Assembly: GCA_034005525.1 (NCBI GenBank)
Contig: JAVEUP010000006.1
Location: 1 to 64,000, forward strand
Length of the DNA stretch: 64,000 nt
Direction: 5' to 3'
Source: PWXP01 sp034005525
GTDB taxonomy: Bacteria; Planctomycetota; Planctomycetia; Pirellulales; Thermoguttaceae
Made by a program: the position numbers and the translations under genes. Position 1 is the first letter of the stretch, and every line of letters starts with the position of its first letter. The notes under the pieces were generated by a model. It ran no database searches, was not told the DNA's origin, and saw only the letters and a program-made list of their open reading frames with translations. Positions 24,876 to 34,080 of this stretch are shown here, piece by piece.

Positions 24876-26162
24876 ATGCAAAGCAAACCAACCAGCCGGC
24901 GCGGCTTCCTTATGGCGGCGGCAACCTCGCTGACGGTCCCGTACTGTGTTCCAACCAAGGTCCTCGCCGCACCCGGCAGGCCCGGCGTCAACGACCGAAT
25001 TCGTCTGGGCCTGATCGGCGCCGGGCATCGCGCCCGCGATCTGGTCAAGGAGAGCCCCGCCGACCTGCAGCTCGTTGCTGTGGCCGACTGCGATCGGCGG
25101 GCAATCGACGCCTTCCTGCCGGCAACTCGTCAGTTCGAGCGGTCGATCGTCGCCGAGAGGTGCTCGCAATATCAGGACTACCGGGAAATGCTGTCAAAGG
25201 AGAAGCTCGATGCCGTGTTCGTGGCGACTACCACGCACGCACGCGTGCTGGCGTGCATCCACGCCATGCAGGCGGGCCTCGACGTGTTCGCCGAGAAGCC
25301 GTTGACCCTCACGATTGAGGAGGGGCAGGCTCTTGTCCGTGCCGAGCAGAAGTATCGGATCGTGTTCCAGGTGGGAACCCAGCAGCGGTCGATCGCCATC
25401 AACAACTTCGGAAGCGACCTGATACGCAACGGGGCCATCGGCAAGGTGCTGACCGTCCGATGCCCGAACTTCCCCGGCCCGCAGCCGTTGCCATCCTTTC
25501 CCGCGGAGCCGGCGCCTCCCGAAATGGACTGGGACTTATGGTGCAACCAGGCCGAGTTGACTCCGTACAGTTCCCAACTGCATCCCGGTTTGGGCCGCTG
25601 GGCCCGCTTCCGGCCTTACTGTGGATGGCTGGTGACCGGCTGGGTCCACGCATTCGACCAAATCCAGCGGGCGCTTGGGACGGACGATACGGGTCCCGTC
25701 GAAGTCTGGCCGGCCGGCCCCGGCCCGAACGGCCCGGTATCGCTCCGATACGCCTCGGGGACGGTCCTCAGGGCCGACATTCCCGACGACACGGGGCCGA
25801 AGATGGGTGGAATCTTCACGGGTGAGATGGGCCGGATTGAGATCAACCGCAACCGGCTGGCCGCCAATCCGCCGGAATTGATCCGCGACGCTCCGCCGCC
25901 GGCCGACAAGTCGGAGTATGCCAGCGTATCGCACGAACACATCGCCGACTGGGTGCGATGCATGCGGACGCGCGAGAAGCCGGTCGCCCCGGCGATCGTT
26001 GGGCACCGCAGTACGGTCATTTGCCACCTGATCAACATTTGCCGCGAACTGGGGCGCAAGCTGCAATGGGATCCCGCTAAGGAAGCGTTCGTAGGCGACG
26101 ACGAAGCCAACGCCTTGCGATCCCGCCCGCGCCGAAAAGGTTACGAACTGCCGCACATCTGA
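24876..26162 (+). CDS. Exported Gfo/Idh/MocA-family oxidoreductase
   Basis: 428 residues. A twin-arginine signal (SRRGFLMAAATSL) precedes the NAD(P)-binding Rossmann fold (IRLGLIGAGHRARDL), followed by VFAEKPLTL, the EKP motif whose lysine acts in catalysis. The C-terminal alpha/beta domain has KMGGIFTGEMGRIEINRNRL. Many planctomycete Gfo/Idh enzymes are exported like this with a tightly bound cofactor; some act as glycosidases or sugar oxidoreductases. It is preceded by a GGAAGGGAG ribosome site and the composite repeat. Its substrate is unknown. A candidate -10 (TAGAAT, 24837-24842) lies just upstream. Confidence 0.88.
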   Translation: MQSKPTSRRGFLMAAATSLTVPYCVPTKVLAAPGRPGVNDRIRLGLIGAGHRARDLVKESPADLQLVAVADCDRRAIDAFLPATRQFERSIVAERCSQYQDYREMLSKEKLDAVFVATTTHARVLACIHAMQAGLDVFAEKPLTLTIEEGQALVRAEQKYRIVFQVGTQQRSIAINNFGSDLIRNGAIGKVLTVRCPNFPGPQPLPSFPAEPAPPEMDWDLWCNQAELTPYSSQLHPGLGRWARFRPYCGWLVTGWVHAFDQIQRALGTDDTGPVEVWPAGPGPNGPVSLRYASGTVLRADIPDDTGPKMGGIFTGEMGRIEINRNRLAANPPELIRDAPPPADKSEYASVSHEHIADWVRCMRTREKPVAPAIVGHRSTVICHLINICRELGRKLQWDPAKEAFVGDDEANALRSRPRRKGYELPHI

Positions 26163-26265
26163 TACTCGCTCTAGGAGCTGCGAACCATGCATGTATGGCC
26201 GCGGCCGAACTCACCCGCGGAGCCGTGGGACTGCTGCAACGGACGGTATGAAGCTGCGCCGGGAC

Positions 26266-27309
26266 ATGAATCAATCCATCGTCACCATCGACGGTTCTCA
26301 CGGGGAAGGCGGCGGGCAGGTGCTGCGCTCGTCGCTGGCCCTGTCGCTGGTGACCGGCCGGCCGCTGGTCATCGAACACATTCGCGCCCGGCGAAAGAAG
26401 CCGGGGCTGATGCGACAGCACCTGACGGCCGTCGAAGCCGCCGCGCAAATCGGCCGGGCCGAGGTGACCGGCGCGGCACTGGGTGCCTCGCGGCTGGAGT
26501 TTCGGCCCTGCGGGGTGGCACCGGGCGACTACACGTTCCGTGTGGGCACGGCGGGCAGCGCGACGCTGGTGCTGCAAACCGTCCTGCCGGCGCTGCTGCT
26601 GGCCGAAGGCGCGTCGGACCTGGCGCTGGAAGGCGGCACGCACAATCCGCTGGCCCCTCCGTGGGATTTTCTGGCCCAGACGTATCTGCCGCTGGTGCGT
26701 CGCATGGGGCCGGCGGTCGAAACGCGGCTGGTTCGCCCCGGCTTCTACCCGGCCGGCGGCGGGCGGTTCACCGTCCACGTTCAGCCCGCCCGCCAACTCG
26801 CGCGGCTGGACCTGATGGAGCGGGGCGAACTCCTCGACCGGCACGTCCGGGCTCTGGTCGCCAACCTGCCCCGCCACATCGCCCAGCGCGAGTGCCAAAC
26901 CATTGCCAAGAAGGGCGGCTGGGGCGATGCCCGGTTCAGCATCGAGGAGGTGGCCGATTCGCGCGGGCCGGGCAACGTGGTGCTCATCGAGTTGCAGTTC
27001 GAGAACGTTACCGAGGTGTTCGCCGCGTTCGGGCAGATTGGCGTGCGGGCGGAGACCGTGGCCCTGCGCGCGTTCGGCGAGGCCCGCTCCTACCTGGACG
27101 CCGGCGTGCCCGTCGGCTCGCACTTGGCCGATCAACTGGTGCTTCCGCTGGGCATTGGCGCCCCCCTCGGTTCGGGCGGCGGGATATTTCGCACCATGGC
27201 CCTTACCCAGCACGCCATGACCCATCTCGATCTGCTGCGCCGCTTCCTCGAAATCAGTATTACGGTCGAGCAAGCAGGGCGGGATGATGTTGTCGTGCGG
27301 ATTGGGTAG
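26266..27309 (+). CDS. rtcA: RNA 3'-terminal phosphate cyclase
   Basis: 347 residues from the chosen ATG, matching the ~340 of RtcA. The start aligns with the family N-terminus (TIDGSHGEGGGQVLRSSLAL). KPGLMRQHLTAV, the GSATLVLQTVLPAL block and NITEVF follow. His316 aligns with the catalytic His309 of the E. coli enzyme, which is adenylated. It converts RNA 3'-phosphates into 2',3'-cyclic phosphates. Longer starts exist at 26191 and 26248; AGGAG at 26173-26177 fits 26187 or 26191 better than 26266, so the start is uncertain. No RtcB ligase lies nearby, so its usual partner is absent from this window. Confidence 0.9.
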   Translation: MNQSIVTIDGSHGEGGGQVLRSSLALSLVTGRPLVIEHIRARRKKPGLMRQHLTAVEAAAQIGRAEVTGAALGASRLEFRPCGVAPGDYTFRVGTAGSATLVLQTVLPALLLAEGASDLALEGGTHNPLAPPWDFLAQTYLPLVRRMGPAVETRLVRPGFYPAGGGRFTVHVQPARQLARLDLMERGELLDRHVRALVANLPRHIAQRECQTIAKKGGWGDARFSIEEVADSRGPGNVVLIELQFENVTEVFAAFGQIGVRAETVALRAFGEARSYLDAGVPVGSHLADQLVLPLGIGAPLGSGGGIFRTMALTQHAMTHLDLLRRFLEISITVEQAGRDDVVVRIG

Positions 27310-27367
27310 TGGTCGGTGCTGTTCCTCACAGCAGAGCTGCGCGCGACAGTGGAGTGCCGGATTATGC

Positions 27368-27418
27368 GGGATAGGCTTCCAGCCCGTCGGCGGAAAGGAC
27401 AGACTAGAAGCCTATCCC
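27368..27418. repeat. Inverted repeat downstream of rtcA
   Basis: Perfect 12-bp arms GGGATAGGCTTC (27368-27379) and GAAGCCTATCCC (27407-27418) with a 27-base spacer. It could act as a weak terminator but no T tract follows. Confidence 0.75.
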
Positions 27419-27481
27419 ACTAAGCTGGCCCGGAACCAAGTCGCAAGTGCCTCCGACTATCGGCGCCCCCAGGGCACTGCA

Positions 27482-28891
27482 TCATCCAGCCGTCTCCCGT
27501 AATAGTTGGGAGACTGCCGCCGTCGTCTCACGCGCGGCATTGGGCGTGAAGGGCGGGATGTCGAGGATCTTCGGTACGGTAATGGCTGCATATTCGCCGG
27601 CCTGGTAGGCGGCCGGGTCGGCTAGGTAGCCGATGATGCCGTCGGCGTAGCCGACCACCAGCGTGTCCGACAGCGGCGAATCGCGGCGGATGATCAAGCC
27701 GTAGACGCTGTATAGTTCAGCCGGATGGAATACCAGCCCCACCGGGCCGAGCTGCATCGCGCTGAGTGAGATCGGCAAGTGGGCTTCTTCTACATTGCGG
27801 TCGGCATTGCCCCGGTACCAATCCTCGGCAAACCCGGCATCGACCCAGGGTCCGCGGACACACGACGCCGCGTCGTTGCGGTACTGCTCCCGCCACGACT
27901 CGAACAGCGTCATGTCGAGTGGGACCTGGAATCGCCGGGTACGTGAAACGAGCCGGTCGACCGGCACCGGCTGCAACGTGTCCATGGCGCGACAGATGGC
28001 GTCGAATACGCCGTTGGTCGTCTTGTCGATGTCGCCCCGCCACGGATCGCCGTCGCCTGGGTTCACGTCGCCGGCGTGCCCCTGTAGATACGACGGGCTG
28101 AGGTTGAACTTCTCCCGCACCCGTTCGGCCACGGTCCCCGGCCAGTCGGGGCCGGCCTGTTCGTCGGCATAGCACACCACGTGTGCGGAGAAATGATACC
28201 AGAGCAAGTTCCGCCGCTCGCCCGGCCGCTCAAAAAGCAGCACGTGCAGCATGGTGTCGAGCCATCGCTGCTGGTCGGTCGAGTCGCCCGCGAAGTGTTC
28301 GTCGGTCTTGAAGCTCTTGGTGGTCCGGTTGTGGTTGGCGCCGACCGCGCGGCTCTTACCCAGTGAGAGCTTCGCCGGCGCAAGGTCCTGCTGCCCCTCG
28401 ACGACGGCCTCCACGCACTTGGTCTCCACGTCGTTCATGTAGTCGACGGGAATGGCGCCCCATTGCCGCAGGTAGTTGAAAGCAGGCATCGAGTGGGTGT
28501 GCGTTGCGCACACCCGGACATTCTCAGCGGGAATGCCGGTTTGCCGGGCAACCCGATCCTGCACGCGGCGCGTGAACTCCTCCGACACGGTCGCAATGTC
28601 GATCGAGAGGATTGCAGCCTGGGAATCGCCCATCTTCAGTACGAGTGCGCGGGCGGCGGTCGGCTGGCGGATGCCCCGCACGCGCCGCTCGTTGCCCGGC
28701 GCGCGGTGGAACCCGCCCAGTTCAATGCCCAGCGGCGGCGTCGTGTCGACCACGCCTTCGCCGGCCAGCAGTTCAGCGGCGATTCTTCCGGCGCGGGCAC
28801 GGCCTGCCATGGCAAGCAGCCCGGCGGAACCTGCGGTGAGCGATGCAAGGAACTCGCGACGACGATATTTGACGCTACGTGGCGCTTTCAT
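27482..28891 (-). CDS. Neutral/alkaline ceramidase-like hydrolase, exported
   Basis: 469 residues. A twin-arginine signal (RRREFLASLTAGSAG) is followed by a neutral/alkaline ceramidase N-terminal domain (Pfam PF04734 type), recognised by GVVDTTPPLGIELGG, ATHTHSMPAF (the family's metal-binding His block) and DVNPGDGDP. Members with this domain range from true ceramidases to uncharacterised hydrolases of planctomycetes. ATG 28891 gives the signal sequence; the frame is open to 29020, into repeat copy 2. It is followed by an SDR gene on the same strand. A paralog lies at 50369-51961. Confidence 0.82.
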   Translation of the reverse strand: MKAPRSVKYRRREFLASLTAGSAGLLAMAGRARAGRIAAELLAGEGVVDTTPPLGIELGGFHRAPGNERRVRGIRQPTAARALVLKMGDSQAAILSIDIATVSEEFTRRVQDRVARQTGIPAENVRVCATHTHSMPAFNYLRQWGAIPVDYMNDVETKCVEAVVEGQQDLAPAKLSLGKSRAVGANHNRTTKSFKTDEHFAGDSTDQQRWLDTMLHVLLFERPGERRNLLWYHFSAHVVCYADEQAGPDWPGTVAERVREKFNLSPSYLQGHAGDVNPGDGDPWRGDIDKTTNGVFDAICRAMDTLQPVPVDRLVSRTRRFQVPLDMTLFESWREQYRNDAASCVRGPWVDAGFAEDWYRGNADRNVEEAHLPISLSAMQLGPVGLVFHPAELYSVYGLIIRRDSPLSDTLVVGYADGIIGYLADPAAYQAGEYAAITVPKILDIPPFTPNAARETTAAVSQLLRETAG

Positions 28892-28930
28892 GGCGCTGGC
28901 TCCTGGTGTTTGAGGTTGGGCGATCGGTAC

Positions 28931-29066
28931 CCGTTCACGTGGTGGCGCGGGCAGTTTACTCCGCTCCACGCGAAGGGGACAGTCCCATTTTCGCGGCGGA
29001 ATGGGTGGATCATTGGGCAAAACGCCCTTTGTGCCGCGAAAATTGGGACAGTCCCCCCGTGAACGC
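28931..29066. repeat. Family-A palindromic element, copy 2
   Basis: 136 bp between the ceramidase-like start and the SDR stop codon: CCGTTCACG on the left, CGTGAACG on the right, with the same internal blocks as copy 1 in reverse complement. Confidence 0.9.
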
Positions 29067-29816
29067 TTAGGCGATTCGCATGGTCAGGCCGCCGTCGACG
29101 ACCAAGGTTTCGCCGGTAATGTAGTCGTTTGTCGCCAGCTCGACTACCGCGGTGGCGACGTGTTCCGGCTGCCCTTCGCAGCCGAGCGGGATCCGTTGTT
29201 CCGTATTCACGCGCTTCTGCTCCTCCGGCATTCCATCGTGAAAGCGCGTTCTGATGATGCCGGGCGCGACGGCGTTCACCCGAATGCCGTCGGCTGCGAA
29301 TTCGCGGGCCAAGGCGCGCACGAACTGGGGAATGGCGCCCTTGACCACCTGGTAGGCAATGTTCATGGGTATGCCCCGAATGCCGGCAACCGACGACATC
29401 AGCACGATGGCCCCTTCGCCCTTCTGCCTCATGGCGGGCACCACTGCCCGGCAAAGGTAGAAGGCGGCATGGACGTGCAGATCGAAGGCTTCATGCCACC
29501 GCTCGGGCGGAATATCGAGCAAGTTTCCCTGGACCGGCGCTCCGGCATTGTGGAAGAGTACGTCGACCGGCCCCAACCGGTCGGCCGCCTCCTCGACGGC
29601 GCGGATCGCCCCGGCCGGTTTGGCGATGTCGGCCAGTACGATCGCGCCACGGCGGCCAAGGGCTTCGATGCGGGCCAGGACCTCCCTCGCGTCGGCATCG
29701 TCGTGACGCCCATTGATGGCCACATTCGCGCCGCGCGCCGCCAGGGCGACGGCCGTCGCCGCTCCGATGCCCTTCGTGCCACCGGTGACCAGGGCAGTCT
29801 TGCCATCCAGATTCAT
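29067..29816 (-). CDS. Short-chain dehydrogenase/reductase (SDR)
   Basis: 249 residues, classical SDR. Nucleotide motif TGGTKGIG (11-18), HNAG, catalytic Ser141/142 (MSSVAG) with Tyr155 and Lys159 (YQVVK), and a C-terminal GETLVVDGGLT. ATG 29816 is the family start; the frame extends to 29897 without support. The stop codon is directly against the end of repeat copy 2. Its substrate is unknown; sugar alcohol or 3-oxoacyl reduction are both common in this group. Confidence 0.88.
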   Translation of the reverse strand: MNLDGKTALVTGGTKGIGAATAVALAARGANVAINGRHDDADAREVLARIEALGRRGAIVLADIAKPAGAIRAVEEAADRLGPVDVLFHNAGAPVQGNLLDIPPERWHEAFDLHVHAAFYLCRAVVPAMRQKGEGAIVLMSSVAGIRGIPMNIAYQVVKGAIPQFVRALAREFAADGIRVNAVAPGIIRTRFHDGMPEEQKRVNTEQRIPLGCEGQPEHVATAVVELATNDYITGETLVVDGGLTMRIA

Positions 29817-29965
29817 AACTTGCTCCGCAGGTGCTGCAGCGCCAATGACGACACTTCCCACCAAGCTATCAGGAGCAAACCCGCCCGTCAAGCACATCGG
29901 TCCGCCACCGGCCGGCTTGCCCGGCCTGGAGCGGTGGTCAGTCGGCTAAACGGCGCCGAGGCTCC

Positions 29966-30026
29966 CTATCTCTGCCCTGCACGCTGCCGCCGCCTCCGGC
30001 GGCGGCAGCGTGCAGGGCAGAGATAG
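29966..30026. repeat. Perfect 29-bp hairpin in a divergent gap
   Basis: Left arm 29966-29994, 3-base loop TCC, right arm 29998-30026. The arm reads CTATCTCTGCCC into a GC-rich part. The flanks add CGGCTAA/TTAGCCG. It lies between the divergently oriented SDR and symporter genes, so it is not an obvious terminator for either. Confidence 0.9.
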
Positions 30027-30150
30027 TTTGGGTTAGCCGTGCCCGCTTAGCTCATTGACCACGGCTCCATGCGGGGCGAGCCCGCAGGTGGCCCTGCGCT
30101 GCCACTGAACGTGCCAGAGAATCTTGCCGCACACGCGACATACCGGGTGG

Positions 30151-30179
30151 TAGGCACGCCGGACTTGGGTTGGTATGAT
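30151..30179 (+). promoter_or_regulatory. Candidate promoter of the symporter operon
   Basis: TAGGCA (30151-30156), 17-bp spacer, TATGAT (30174-30179) with an extended TGG before it; about 70 bases to the ATG. Confidence 0.5.
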
Positions 30180-30248
30180 GTACGCCATCTTTGGACTCTG
30201 CGTGTTCCCAAGCCGCCCGTTTTGCCAGTCCCCGAGAAGAAGCGAGCC

Positions 30249-31916
30249 ATGGCCGACCCGACCGAACTGCTGCAGCAAACCAACTTCACCGCCATCGACT
30301 GGGTGATCGTGATCCTTTACCCGCTCATCTCCGTGGGAATCGGCCTCTACGTCCGAAAACTCATTGTAAATATGAGCGACTTCGTCGTTGCCGGCCGTGG
30401 CCTGGGTGTATGTTTGGGCATCGCGACAATGACTGGTACGGAACTGGGGCTCATTACGGTCATGTACAGTTCCCAGAAGGGCTTTGTCGGCGGGTTTGCC
30501 GCGTTTCACATCGCACTGGTTGCGGGGATGGTTACCTTCCTGGTTGGCGCCACCGGATTCTTTGTTTATCGCTTGCGCGAAATGGGCGTCATGACGATCC
30601 CCGAGTTCTACGAACGCCGGTTTGACCGCAAGACCCGCATTCTCGGCGGAATAATGATGGCCCTTGGCGGGGTTCTGAACATGGGGCTGTTCCTGAAAGT
30701 TGGCTCGATGTTTCTCGTGGGCGTGACCGGCACGTCGAACGTCGAGTGGGCGCTGGACGCCGTGATGATCTCGCTGACCGCGCTGGTGCTCATCTACACG
30801 TGCCTAGGTGGAATGGTCTCGGTGGTCATCGCCGACTACGTGCAGTTCGTCGTATTGTCGTTCGGCTTGCTCTTGGCCACGGTGCTGGCGGCGTGCCACC
30901 TGGGATGGGCGAACATTTTCGATACGGTTCAACAGGAAATGGGCGTCGGCGGCTTCGATCCGACAGTTGCCGAAAGCGGTTTTGGTTGGGAGTACATCAT
31001 TTGGATGGGCTTCATGGGGCTGGTCAGTTGTGGAATCTGGCCCACCGCAGTCGCCCGGGCCCTGGCCATGGACAGTCCGAAGGCCGTCAAGCGGCAGTAT
31101 ATGTACACCTCCGTCTCATTCCTGATCCGCTTCCTGATTCCGTATTTCTGGGGTATTTGCGCCTTCGTGTTCGTCATGCAGCATGCCGATCTGAAGCAGC
31201 TATTCTTCCCGGGCGGGTATCCGGCGCCGGACACCCTGCCCGAAGGGGTCGCGGCCTACGACAACCTTTACGCGATGCCCCTGTTCCTGGGCCGGATTCT
31301 TCCGGCCGGGTTGATCGGTTTAGTAACGGCAGGGATGATCGCCGCGTTCATGTCGACGCACGACAGCTACCTGCTTTGCTGGAGCAGCGTGTTGACTCAG
31401 GACGTGGTCGCGCCGCTCGGCGAGGTCTGGGGGCGGCCGCTGAGTTCCAGGGCCCGGGTTACTTTGACGCGCGTCCTGATCGTGGTCATCGGGCTGTATG
31501 TTCTCGCCTGGGGGCTAATCTACCACGGCGAAGACGACATTTGGGACTATATGGCCGTTACGGGAGCAGTTTACTTCACCGGCGCGTTCGCGCTGCTGCT
31601 GGGCGGGCTATATTGGCGCAGGGCCAGCTCGACGGGCGCGTTCCTCGCGCTTTTGGCAGGGCTGTCGGCGATTCTCGGCTTGAGCCCCGTACAGCAGGGC
31701 CTGGGCAAGGTCCTGACGTGGTTGGGAATGCTTCTTCCGGTGATCCCCGGCTGGAACGCCGCCGAGTCGCCCGTGGTGATCAGTATTCCGAGCGCCCGCG
31801 TCGGCTTGATCTCTGTCGGTGTGACGGTTCTGGTAATGATCTTTGGTTCGCTGCTGTTTCCTGACCGCAAGGAGGACGAAACACCGCAGCCCGCTTCGAC
31901 TACAGGAGACCTCTGA
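30249..31916 (+). CDS. Sodium:solute symporter family transporter
   Basis: 555 residues with about 13 membrane helices, SSS (sodium/glucose or proline) family. Recognisable pieces: FVVAGRGLGVCLGIATMTGT (second-helix Na+/substrate motif), ALVLIYTCLGGMVSVVIADY, and AGMIAAFMSTHDSYLLCWSS. The ATG at 30249 lies behind a purine-rich GAGAAGAAG; the frame extends upstream to 30069 without support. TGATG fuses its stop to the start of the small membrane protein. With the downstream HAD phosphatase and sugar kinase it probably imports a sugar or sugar acid with sodium. Confidence 0.9.
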   Translation: MADPTELLQQTNFTAIDWVIVILYPLISVGIGLYVRKLIVNMSDFVVAGRGLGVCLGIATMTGTELGLITVMYSSQKGFVGGFAAFHIALVAGMVTFLVGATGFFVYRLREMGVMTIPEFYERRFDRKTRILGGIMMALGGVLNMGLFLKVGSMFLVGVTGTSNVEWALDAVMISLTALVLIYTCLGGMVSVVIADYVQFVVLSFGLLLATVLAACHLGWANIFDTVQQEMGVGGFDPTVAESGFGWEYIIWMGFMGLVSCGIWPTAVARALAMDSPKAVKRQYMYTSVSFLIRFLIPYFWGICAFVFVMQHADLKQLFFPGGYPAPDTLPEGVAAYDNLYAMPLFLGRILPAGLIGLVTAGMIAAFMSTHDSYLLCWSSVLTQDVVAPLGEVWGRPLSSRARVTLTRVLIVVIGLYVLAWGLIYHGEDDIWDYMAVTGAVYFTGAFALLLGGLYWRRASSTGAFLALLAGLSAILGLSPVQQGLGKVLTWLGMLLPVIPGWNAAESPVVISIPSARVGLISVGVTVLVMIFGSLLFPDRKEDETPQPASTTGDL

Positions 31917-32116
31917 TGCCCCTCGAATACTGGATTCTACTGTGGAAGGGCGTGCTGATCGGCGGCATTGGTCTGTTCGCCGCGCTGGCAATCGTCGTCA
32001 CGATTGGCGGAGCCCTCGACATCGGCCGGTTGTTCAAAACCTTGCGGGAGGAGCATGCCCGCGCCACTGCCGAGAACGCCGAGGGGAGCGATGCTCCCGG
32101 CTCACGGCGTTCCTAA
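31916..32116 (+). CDS. 66-residue membrane protein coupled to the symporter
   Basis: Starts in the TGATG overlap with the symporter stop, with AGGAG 8 bases upstream. One membrane helix (VLIGGIGLFAALAIVVTIGG) is followed by a charged helical tail. Small accessory subunits encoded beside sodium symporters are known in bacteria, so a stabilising partner is the likely role. Its last codon overlaps the HAD gene start as TAATG. Confidence 0.75.
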   Translation: MPLEYWILLWKGVLIGGIGLFAALAIVVTIGGALDIGRLFKTLREEHARATAENAEGSDAPGSRRS

Positions 32117-33021
32117 TGGATCGAATGACCGGTAAAGACCTCATGGAAGCAAACGGCGAGGCCGACTACCGCCGCACCGCCGATCCGGGCCGGCGCACCT
32201 CGACGCTCCCTGACACGGCGATCGAAGTGGTTCGGCCTGTCCGGCTCGACGCACCGCCCGAGCATGTGTTGTTCGACTTCGACGGCACGCTGAGCCTCAT
32301 TCGCGAGGGCTGGCCGCAGGTGATGGTGCCCATGATGGTCGAGGTGCTCATGCAGTGCGGTAGCGGCCAGTCGCCGGAGGCCCTTGCCCGCGTGGCGAAC
32401 GGCTTCGTCATGGAACTTAACGGGAAGCAGACCATCTACCAAATGATCCGCCTGGCCGAGGAGGTCGGGTTGCGCGGCGGCGTGCCCGAAGAGCCAGCGG
32501 TGTACAAGCAGCGTTACCACGACCGCCTCATGGAACGCATTGCCGGCCGGCGCGAGGCGCTGCGGTCGGGCGGCGTCCCTCCGGAAGACATGCTCGTACC
32601 GCACTCGCTTGACTTGCTCAGGGCCTTCCGGGACCGTGGCCTGACGCTCTACCTGGCCAGCGGCACGGACGAATCCTACGTGCTCGAAGAAGCTGCCCTG
32701 CTGGGCCTCGAACCATACTTCGGCGAGCGAATCTACGGAGCCTGTAACGATTACAAAGCCTTTTCCAAGGCGATGGTGATCGAACGGATTCTCAACGAGA
32801 ACAGCGTGCCCGGCAGCCACCTGCTCGGGTTCGGCGACGGGTACGTCGAGATCCAGAACGTCAAGCAGATGGGCGGTGTGGCCGTCGCCGTTGCCAGCGA
32901 CGAGGCTGGCCGAAGCGGCAAACCTGACCCCTGGAAACGCGACCGGCTGATCGGTGTTGGCGCCGACCTGGTCATTCCCGACTACCGCGACTGGCAGCCG
33001 CTGCTCGATTACTTGTTGTGA
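32116..33021 (+). CDS. HAD-superfamily hydrolase
   Basis: 301 residues. Motif I LFDFDGTLS, motif II in LYLASGT, a Lys in YKAFSKAM and motif III GFGDGYVEI are all present, so it is a classical HAD phosphatase or phosphonatase with a helical cap between motifs I and II. It may remove phosphate from a sugar phosphate (beta-phosphoglucomutase-like enzymes also share this fold). The ATG at 32116 overlaps the preceding stop as TAATG; a second ATG at 32125 is possible. The 60-residue lead before motif I is unusually long. Confidence 0.85.
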   Translation: MDRMTGKDLMEANGEADYRRTADPGRRTSTLPDTAIEVVRPVRLDAPPEHVLFDFDGTLSLIREGWPQVMVPMMVEVLMQCGSGQSPEALARVANGFVMELNGKQTIYQMIRLAEEVGLRGGVPEEPAVYKQRYHDRLMERIAGRREALRSGGVPPEDMLVPHSLDLLRAFRDRGLTLYLASGTDESYVLEEAALLGLEPYFGERIYGACNDYKAFSKAMVIERILNENSVPGSHLLGFGDGYVEIQNVKQMGGVAVAVASDEAGRSGKPDPWKRDRLIGVGADLVIPDYRDWQPLLDYLL

Positions 33022-33033
33022 ACGGGGCGCATC

Positions 33034-34080
33034 ATGGAACGCTTTGCCGGCCTGACCAACGAACGGCTTAATGAGATTGTCGGGCAGTTCGCCCGGGTGC
33101 GGATTGCCGTGTTGGGCGACTTCTTTCTGGACAAGTATCTCGGAGTCGACCCTGCGCTGGCCGAGCGGAGCGTCGAAACCGGCAAGACGGCGCACCAGGT
33201 CGTGCGCGTCCGCCACAGCCCCGGGGCCGCCGGCACCGTGGTTGCCAATCTGGCCGCACTGGGGGCCGGTACGCTGTGGACAATCGGCTACGCAGGCGAC
33301 GACGGTGAAGGATATGAACTGCGCCAGGGGCTTGCGGCCGCCGGCTGCCGGCTCGGCCATCTGCACGTCGCTCCAGACCGGAAGACGCCCACGTACCTCA
33401 AGCCGCGCGATGTCAACGTGCCGGGGCTCGAGGGCGAGCACCCCCGTTACGATACAAAGAACCGAACGCCAACCCCACAGCCGCTCGAACAAGCCGTTCT
33501 CGGCTCCCTGGACTCGCTACTGCCGGAACTCGATGCCGTCGTTATTGCCGACCAGGTTGAGGAGGCCGAGTGCGGCGTGGTGACCACCCCAGTTCGCAAC
33601 GCCTTGACAGAACGCGCGGCCGCTCATCCGAGGATCATCTTCTTGGCCGACAGCCGCCGCCGCATTGGGCAGTTCCGCGGGGTACTGGTCAAGCCGAACC
33701 AATTTGAGGCGGCAGGCCGAGAGTTTCCAAGGCCGGGCGAGGAAGTTCCGCTGGACGCCCTCGTCGAGGCGATTCCCGGGCTTCGCAAGAGAGTCGGCAC
33801 GCCCGTACTGGTTACTCTGGGTTCACGGGGGATGCTCGTCAGCGATCCCGTGCCCACGCACGTACCCGGCGTACCGGTCGACGGCCCGACCGATCCGACC
33901 GGCGCAGGCGACAGCGCCACGGCGGGCACGGTGTTGTCCTTGGCAGCCGGGGCCACGCTGCCGGAAGCCTGCCTGGTGGGCAACCTGGTGGCCTCGATCA
34001 CCATCGAGCAGTTGGGAACCACCGGCACGGCCCGCCCCGAGCAACTGCGTCCCCGGTTGGAACGCTGGCGAGGCGGGTAG
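33034..34080 (+). CDS. PfkB/HldE-like sugar kinase
   Basis: 348 residues. N-terminal GDFFLDKYL and PGAAGTVVANLAALGA match the kinase half of HldE (RfaE), and DPTGAGDSATAGTV is the PfkB nucleotide motif with catalytic Asp. It lacks the cytidylyltransferase half of HldE. Last gene of the symporter/66-aa/HAD operon, 12 bases after the HAD gene. It probably phosphorylates the imported sugar or a heptose-like derivative; substrate is unproven. Confidence 0.85.
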   Translation: MERFAGLTNERLNEIVGQFARVRIAVLGDFFLDKYLGVDPALAERSVETGKTAHQVVRVRHSPGAAGTVVANLAALGAGTLWTIGYAGDDGEGYELRQGLAAAGCRLGHLHVAPDRKTPTYLKPRDVNVPGLEGEHPRYDTKNRTPTPQPLEQAVLGSLDSLLPELDAVVIADQVEEAECGVVTTPVRNALTERAAAHPRIIFLADSRRRIGQFRGVLVKPNQFEAAGREFPRPGEEVPLDALVEAIPGLRKRVGTPVLVTLGSRGMLVSDPVPTHVPGVPVDGPTDPTGAGDSATAGTVLSLAAGATLPEACLVGNLVASITIEQLGTTGTARPEQLRPRLERWRGG

